A DNA stretch of 64,000 nucleotides from Massilia sp. erpn. GTDB lineage: Bacteria > Pseudomonadota > Gammaproteobacteria > Burkholderiales > Burkholderiaceae_D. This document shows positions 53,001 to 62,000 of this stretch, piece by piece; within the stretch, counting starts at the first letter, position 1; each line of letters begins with the position of its first letter. The position numbers were made by a program, and so were the translations under genes. Below the pieces are notes generated by a model. That model did not search any database. It had not been told where the DNA came from and was given only the letters and a program-made list of their open reading frames with translations. The stretch lies in contig NZ_CP053748.1 in assembly GCF_024400215.1 (NCBI RefSeq), positions 4,712,001 to 4,776,000 of the forward strand, in the 5' to 3' direction.

Positions 53001-56000
53001 CGTCCGCCGGAACGGACGGAAAATCAAAGAGAAAAAGCCATGCCGATATCCGAGAACCTGGAAGAAAAAGCAAGCCGCTATTTTGTGCGCCTGCTGTCCG
53101 CCGCGCTCAAGCTGCCGGTACAGCGCATTAATCCGCAAGCGCAGATGGAATCCTATGGCATCGATTCCATCCTCGTCCTGAATCTGACCCGTGCGCTGGA
53201 AAAGGTGTTTGGCTCCTTGCCGAAGACGCTGTTCTTCGAATACCAGACCATCGACGCGCTGAGTAAATACTTCCTGCAGCAGCATGCCTCCGTCCTGGTT
53301 CCGCTGCTGGGCGAAAGCCACAACGCGCCGGCGCACACGGTTCCAATTCCAGCTTCGGCTTCTGCCCCAGCGAGCATCGGTACCCAGGAAAGCCTGCGGG
53401 TTCCTCTCGCCCCCGTAGCCAGTACGAGCAACGACGAAATCGCCATCATCGGCCTGGCTGGCCGTTATCCGCAGGCCCACAATATCGAGGAATTCTGGGC
53501 CAATCTGAGCCAGGGCAGGGACTGTATCGGTGAGATTCCCGCCGACCGCTGGGACCATAAGCTGTATTTCGACGCCGACCGCAATGCCGCTGGCAAGACG
53601 TATAGCAAATGGGGTGGCTTCATGGATGGCGTCGATCTGTTCGATCCGCTGTTCTTCAATATCTCGCCGCGCGAAGCCGAACGCATGGACCCGCAAGAGC
53701 GCCTCTTCCTGGAATGCGTGCATGCCACGCTGGAAGATGCTGGTTATACGCGGGGGAATGTGGCGAGCGAAGGTGAAGTTGGCGTGTTCGTCGGCGTGAT
53801 GTACGAGGAATACCAGCTTTATGGGGCGCAGGAGCAGGTACGCGGTAACAATATCGGTCTGTTCAATAGCCCGGCGTCGATAGCCAACCGCATATCCTAC
53901 TACTGCAACTTCAGTGGCCCAAGCATGGCTATGGATACGATGTGCTCCTCGTCGCTGACGGCCATTCACCTGGCGGTTCAGAGCCTGCAGCGTGGAGATT
54001 GCAGCGTTGCGCTTGCGGGTGGCGTGAATGTATCAATCCATCCGAATAAATACCTGATGCTGGCCGAGGGTAAGTTCGTATCCGCCAAAGGGCGATGCGA
54101 GAGCTTCGGCGAAGGCGGCGAGGGCTATGTCCCAGGCGAGGGCGTGGGCGCGGTACTGCTCAAGCCTAAAGCGCAAGCCATCGCTGACGGCGACCATATC
54201 TACGGCATCATCAGGGCCACGGCGGTCAATCATGGCGGCAAAACCAATGGCTATACGGTGCCGAATCCGAACGCGCAAGCCAAGGTTATCGAGAAGGCCT
54301 TGCGCCTAGGCGGCGTGGATGCACGCAACGTCAGCTACATCGAAGCCCACGGAACCGGCACCAGCCTGGGCGATCCTATCGAGATTGCGGGTCTTTCCAG
54401 AGCCTTCCAGAATTGGACCCGGGACAAGCAGTTCTGCGCCATCGGCTCGGCCAAATCGAATATTGGCCACTGCGAGAGCGCGGCCGGCATCGCGGGCGTG
54501 AGCAAGGTTCTGCTGCAGATGAAGCATCGGCAGCTTGCGCCAAGCCTGCATTCGCGTTCGCTGAATCCGAACATCGACTTTGCCGCAACGCCGTTTGTGG
54601 TGCAGCAGGAGCTGGCTCCATGGCCTGGCGCGCAAAAGAATGGCACCGAGCTGCCGCGTATCGCCGGAATTTCCTCTTTTGGAGCCGGCGGCGCCAACGC
54701 CCATGTGGTGATTGAAGAGTATATTGCGCCACCGGTGGAACGCTCCGTGGCAGGTGTTCCCGCCCTGGTGCTGCTTTCCGCGCGCGACAAGGTGCGGCTG
54801 CAGGAACAGGTAGGCCTGCTGCTGGCCGCCATTGCCGCGCCGGCCGATATCGATCTGGCCGATCTGGCGTATACCCTGCAGGTTGGACGGGAGGCGCTGG
54901 AAGAGCGTCTTGCCCTGATCGTCCATTCCATCGACGAGCTGCGGGCAAAGCTGCAAGCCATCGCTGCGGACGAAACCTGGCCGGAAGACGTCTATCAAGG
55001 CCAGGCAAAACGCGACGAAGATGGCATGGGCGGCCTGTCCGCCGATGACGATATGTCCGGCACCGTTGACGCATGGCTGGTGAAAGGCAAGTTTGGCAAG
55101 TTGCTGGAACTGTGGGCGAAAGGATTTGTCTTCGACTGGCGCCGTTTGCATGCGCGTGCCGCCCGCAAGCCGCAGCGTATCAGCCTGCCGACTTATCCTT
55201 TTGCCCGCGAGCGGTATTGGATTGAGACTGGTGCGGCGGCGGCGGGGCCGATGGCGGTGGTGCTGCATCCCATGGTCCACGCCAATACGTCCAACCTTGG
55301 CGTGCAGCGTTTCAGCAGCCGTTTCAATGGGACCGAATTTTTCCTCAATGATCACAAGGTGCATGGCCGTGCCATCCTGCCAGGTGTTGCGCAACTGGAA
55401 ATGGCCTTGTTCGCAGCACGCAAGGCGGCCACTGTCCCGCAGGCATTCCGTTTGCAGGACATAAGCTGGTTCCGTCCAGCCACGGTGGATGAAAAGGACC
55501 TCGACCTGCATATCGCGCTGACTCCCCAGGGGCGGGATGAAATCGGCTTCGAAATCTATAGCGAAAGCGGTGACGACACACTCATTTACAGCGACGGCGT
55601 GCTGGCTCCAGCGGAAAACCTGAATGCTTCACACGATCTGGCGGCGCTGCGCGGGCTTTGCTCGCTGAATCGTTTGAGTCAGGAACAATGCTATGAACTG
55701 TTTGACCGCCTGGGCATTCAGTATGGTCCCAGCTTCCGGGGACTGGCCGAAATATTGATCGGAGAGGCGCTGGCGGTCGCACGCATTTCCGCGCCGGAGG
55801 TGGCTGGTTCCGGGAGTTTCATCCTGCATCCTGGAGCCTTGGATGCAGCACTGCAAGCCACGGCGGGCCTTGCGCTGGCGCCCGAGGCACCGATGGCAAT
55901 GTTGCCGCATATGCTGGCGTCGTTGACAGTTCTGGCTCCGTGCGGCGGCAGCATGTGGGCCGTAGTGCAGCGCCAGGCTGGCGTCCCTGGCGCACCAATC

Positions 56001-59000
56001 CAGAAATTCAATATCGATTTGTGCAATGACGAGGGAAAAGTCTGCGTGAGGATGGTCGGACTTGAGCTGCGAGCCGCACCCACCGCGTCCAGGCCGGAGG
56101 AATCCAGCGTGCCTGCGGCTGAAGTTCCGGCAGTGGCAGCGGAGGATTTGCAGCAGAAAACGCAGCGCTATCTTGCACGTTTGCTCTCGGCTGTTCTCAA
56201 ACTGCCGGCTGAGAAAATCGACGTGAAGGCCCAGCTTGAAGCCTATGGCATCGACTCGGTGATGGTGATGGACCTGACCCGCAGCCTGGAGAAGGTCTTC
56301 GGCCCGCTCTCCACGACGCTGTTCTATGAGTTCCGCAGTATTGTGGCATTGAGCGGCTACTTCCTGAAAAAGCATGAGGAAGTGCTGCGCAAGTTGCTGG
56401 ACGACCAGCGGACAATCGCTGCGCCGCTGATCAAGGCCGCAGCCAACAAAGCGTCTCAAGTCTTCAAACGCCGCTTTGAAACTGGCCGTGTACGCAATGA
56501 CGACGCAATCGCCATCATTGGCCTGGCTGGACGTTATCCCAAGGCGCGCAATCTCGAGGAGTTCTGGGCGAATCTCAGTCAGGGCAAGGACTGCGTTGGC
56601 GAGATTCCAGCTGAACGCTGGGATCATAACCTGTATTTCGACGCCGACCGCAATGCCGCTGGCAAGACTTACAGTAAATGGGGCGGATTTATCGATGGTG
56701 TCGATACCTTCGACCCGCTGTTCTTCAATATTTCACCGCGCGAAGCGGAGCTGATGGACCCGCAAGAGCGCCTGTTCCTTGAGTGCGTTCATGCCACGCT
56801 GGAAGACGCCGGCTATACGCGTGAAACGGTAGCGGGCGGGAACGGCAAGGCCGGCGTATTCGTCGGCGTGATGTATAGCGAATATCAGCTTTACGGCGCG
56901 CAGGAACAGGCGTTGGGGCGGCAGATCGCCATCTCCAGCAGCCCCGCATCGATCGCTAATCGCATTTCCTACTTCTGCAACTTCAATGGTCCCAGCATGG
57001 CCGTGGATACCATGTGTTCGTCCTCACTGACGGCGATCCATTTGGCGGTGCAAAGCCTGCAGCGCGGCGATTGCACGGTGGCCGTGGCGGGCGGCGTGAA
57101 TGTGTCGGTGCATCCGAATAAATATCTGCTGCTTGCCCAAGGCAAGTTCATTTCGGCCAAAGGGCGCTGCGAAAGCTTCGGCGAGGGTGGCGAAGGCTAT
57201 GTGCCAGGCGAAGGTGTTGGCGCGCTGCTGTTGAAATCGAAGGCGCAGGCCATCGCGGATGGCGATCATATTTATGGCGTGATCAAGGCCAGTGCCGTCA
57301 ACCACGGTGGCAAGACCAATGGCTACACCGTGCCGAATCCTGGCGCGCAAGCCGAAGTGATCGAAAGTGCCTTGCTTGAAGCGCGTATCGATGCGCGCAG
57401 CATCAGCTATATCGAAGCGCACGGCACGGGAACGAGCCTGGGCGATCCGATCGAGATTGCCGGCCTGTCCCGGGCTTTTGAGCACTGGACGCAGGACAAG
57501 CAGTTCTGCGCCATTGGTTCCGCCAAATCGAATATTGGCCATTGCGAAAGCGCCGCCGGCATCGCCGGCGTGACCAAGGTGCTGCTGCAGTTGAAGCACC
57601 AAAAACTGGTTCCCAGCCTGCATTCGCATTTGCTCAATCCGAACATCGATTTTGCGGCCACGCCATTCGTCGTTCAGCAGGAGTTGGCGGACTGGCCGCA
57701 TCCTGTGGACGGAACCGGCGCGGAACAGCGCGAGCTGCCGCGCCGGGCGGGTGTTTCGTCCTTCGGCGCGGGAGGCACCAACGCGCATATCGTGATCGAG
57801 GAGTATGTCGCGCCTCAAAGCGAGGCCACCGCTTCCGGCGCACCTGCGTTGATTGTGCTGTCGGCACGTAACGAGGAAAGGCTGAAGGAGCAGGTGCTGC
57901 AACTGGTGGCTGCCGCTGATGAGGTATCGCTGGCCGATCTGGCCTATACCCTGCAAGTCGGCAGGGAACCGATGGAGGCGCGGCTGGCACTCATCGTCCA
58001 CTCCCTGGCAGAACTGCGCGGGAAACTGCAAGCTTTTGCCGAAGGCAGTACTCTGCCGGAAGGCGTATATCGCGGTCATGTCAAACGCGGTCCCGATGCC
58101 TTGGAGGTTCTGGCCAGCGACGACGATATGTCGGCTGCTATCGGCGCCTGGGTTGAAAAAGGCAAGTTCGGCAAGTTGCTGGAGCTATGGGTGAAAGGCC
58201 TGGCCTTCGACTGGTTGCAGCTCTATCCGCGGCATGCATCGCTTCCCCGCCGCATCAGCCTTCCGACGTATCCATTTGCGCGCGAACGGTATTGGATCAA
58301 TGCCGGTGCGGCCGGTCATCATGTTCCTGCTGCTGCGCTGCTGCATCCGCTGGTTCACCGGAATACCTCGCGCCTTTCCATGCAGCGTTTCAGCAGCCGC
58401 TTTAGTGGTACGGAATTCTTCCTGGCCGATCACCGTGTCCAGGGCCAGGCTGTGCTGCCGGGGGTGGCACAGCTTGAAATGGCGCTGTTCGCGGCCAAGG
58501 AGGCCGTGGATGAGGTGCAGCAGCTGCGCTTGCGGAACGTGGTCTGGTCTCGTCCCGTGCAGATAGGCGGCGATGGTTCCGATCTGCATCTGGCCTTGTA
58601 TCCAGAAGAACAGGGCGAGATCGGTTTCGAGATTTATAGCGAAGGCGAGGAAGGCAGTCCTATCGTCTACAGCGAAGGAACTCTCGCGCCAGCGACGAAT
58701 CTCGCCATCAGCCACGACCTGGAAGCCTTGCGGGTTCAATGCACGCTTGGCCGGCTGAGCGGGGAGCAATGCTATGGAATCTTCGGCCAGCTTGGCATTC
58801 AATACGGCGCCAGATTCCACGGCCTGAAAGAGGTAGTGATCGGCGAGCAGCTTGCGCTGGCGCGTATCGCCTTGCCTGCCGGTGCCGCCCAGGAGGGCTT
58901 CACACTACATCCCGCCTTACTGGATGCAGCGCTGCAGGCGGCCATCGGTCTGGTAGCGCCGGGAACGGCGGCGCTTATGCTGCCATATGCGCTTGGCTCG

Positions 59001-62000
59001 CTGGATATTTTTGCATCGTGCTCTAGCAGTATGTGGGCCGTGGTGCGTCGTACTGGCGGCAAGGCAGGCGATCCGGTGCAGCAGCTGGATATCGATCTGT
59101 GCGATCAATCCGGTAAGGTCTGTCTGCGATTCGGACAGCTGGAACTGCGCACCGTTCCCGGAGCCACGCTCCAGCCGCTGCTGGCTCAGGGGGAAAGCTC
59201 CGTACCGGTTCTGCTTCTGCGTCCTGAATGGCGGAGACAGGCGGCTGTGCCGGCTCGCTCAGATGTTGTATTCTCCCGCCGCCTGGTTCTCCTGTGTGGC
59301 GTCGGGCAGGAGGCGATGGTGGCGGCACAGCGGCAGTTGCCATCCTTTGACTTCCGCAGTATCGGCGAGAGCGGTGATCTGGCCGAAGCCTTTGGCAAGG
59401 CAGCGGAAGAGCTGCTGCAGCATCTTCATGCACTGAATGCTGAAACTGGGAACTCGCTAATTCAGATCGTGCTGGCCGCCTCGGACGAAAACCTGGCCAT
59501 GCGCGGTTTGGTGGGCATGCTGCGCAGTGCTCAGCTGGAGAACCCGCGCACCAATACCCAACTGATCGAGGTGGACTCGGGACAGGACTGGCAGCAGGCT
59601 TTGCTCGAAAATGCGGACGGCAGTGTACAGCATGTACGTTACCGGGATGGGAAGCGCATGGTTCAGGAGTGGACGGAACTGGATGCGCATGGCACTGCAT
59701 CCTGGAAGGATCAAGGCGTTTATCTGATTACCGGTGGCGCTGGCGGTCTGGGTCTGATCTTTGCTCGGGATATTGCAGCATCGGCCCGTAACGCCACGCT
59801 GATCCTGACCGGCCGTTCGCAGGCAAATGAGGCGGTCCTCGCCGCCAAACGGGAACTGGAGGCAATGGGCGCCGCTGTCCACTACCGTCAAGCGGATGTT
59901 GGAAATGCAAGCACCGCGCAGCAGTTGATCGGCGACGTCCTGCAGCAGCAAGGCCACTTGACTGGCATCATCCACAGTGCGGGAGTGACGCGCGACAGCC
60001 TGCTGATTCGTAAGACCCCGGAGCAATTGCGTGAAGTACTGCACGCCAAGGTCGCAGGCGCCATTAATCTGGACCGCGCCAGCAGAGATATTGCGCTGGA
60101 CTGCATGATCCTGTTCTCGTCCATTTCTGGAGCGCTGGGTAATGTTGGCCAAGCCGATTATGCCGCCGCGAATGCCTTCATGGATGCCTTTGCGCATCGC
60201 CGTAACGAGCAAGTGGCGAGCGGAAAACGCAATGGCCGCACACTGTCGCTGAACTGGCCGTTATGGGAGGAAGGCGGCATGCAGCTTGACGCGGCAACGC
60301 GCCAGTATCTGAAGGAGAAAACCGGCATGACGCCGCTGAGCACCGCCAACGGCCGCATGGCACTGTCGAAGGCGCTGGCCAGCGGTGAAGCCCAGGTTCT
60401 GGTGGTGGAAGGCGATACGGCACGCATCAAGGCGACGCTGCTGCGAGGCGCGGCAAGCGAAGCTCCGGCAGCAGCAGATGCGGCTCCGGCCAAGCAGGTT
60501 GCGGAAAATCTGCAGGAGAAAGCAACGCGTTATCTCGTGCATCTGCTGTCTGCCGCGCTCAAGTTGCCAGCACAGCGCATCGATCCGCAGGCGCCGATGG
60601 AGTCCTATGGTATTGATTCCGTTCTTGTACTTGAGCTGACGCGCACGCTGGAAAAAACTTTCGGCAGCCTGCCCAAGACGCTGTTCTACGAATATCAGAC
60701 CATCGCCAGCCTGACGGCCTACTTCCTGCGCAGCCATCATGCTGCGCTGACAGAGCTGCTGGGCGAACAGCGTACCATGCCGTCAGTGCTGGTGCAGCCA
60801 TCCATTGTTGGCAAGCCAATGCCCAAGGCTAAACAACGTAAGCCGCGCTTCTCCGCGCGCCACGTCACGTCCGAAGCAAGCGAAATAGCCATTATCGGCT
60901 TGGCGGGCCGCTATCCCAAGGCCGCCAATGTGCAGGAGTTCTGGGTGAATCTGAGCCAGGGCAAGGACTGTATCGGCGAGATTCCATCCGAACGCTGGGA
61001 CTACAAGCTTTATTTCGACCCTGATCGCAGTGCCAGCGGAAAGACCTACAGCAAGTGGGGTGGTTTTATCGATGGCGTCGACCATTTCGATCCACTGTTC
61101 TTCAATATCTCGCCGCGCGAAGCCGAGTTTATGGACCCGCAGGAGCGGCTGTTCCTTGAATGCGTGCACGCCACGCTGGAAGATGCAGGCTACACCCGCG
61201 AAACCGTGGCGGGTAAAAACGGCGACGCCGGCGTATTCGTGGGCGTGATGTATGGCGAATACCAACTCTACGGGGCGCAGGAGCAGGCGCTGGGACGACA
61301 GCTTGCGCTGTCCAGCAGTTCCGCTTCGATTGCCAACCGCGTGTCCTACTTCTGTAATTTCAATGGCCCCAGCATGGCGCTCGATACCATGTGCTCCTCC
61401 TCGCTGACGGCCATTCATCTGGCAGTGCAAAGCCTGCAGCGCGGCGACTGCGCGGTTGCGGTGGCAGGCGGCGTCAATGTCTCCATCCATCCGAACAAGT
61501 ATCTGGCACTGGCCCAGGGCAAGTTCATTTCGGCCAAGGGCCGCTGCGAAAGCTTCGGCGAGGGCGGCGAAGGGTATGTGCCTGGAGAGGGCGTGGGCGC
61601 GCTGCTGCTGAAACCCAAGGCCCAGGCTATCGCCGATGGCGACCATATTTATGGCGTGATAAAAGGTTCGGCGGTCAACCATGGCGGCAAGACAAATGGC
61701 TATACCGTACCGAATCCAAACGCGCAGGCAGACGTGATAGAGCGCGCGCTGCGCGAAGCGCGCGTGGATGCGCGCAGCATCAGTTATATCGAAGCGCACG
61801 GCACCGGCACCAGCCTGGGCGATCCGATTGAGATTGCCGGCTTGTCCAAGGCCTTTGCCGGCTGGACTGCGGAGAAGCAGTTCTGCGCCATTGGCTCAGC
61901 CAAGTCGAACATCGGGCATTGCGAGAGCGCAGCGGGTATCGCGGGCATCACGAAAGTGCTGCTGCAGCTGAAACACGGCCAGCTCGCACCAAGCCTGCAT

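Noticed and set aside
41523..61420. DTMC instead of DTAC at KS2, KS5, KS6 and KS7 as a sign of inactivity
   Set aside because: The active Cys and both His motifs are intact, and Met before Cys is a common variant in trans-AT KS domains.
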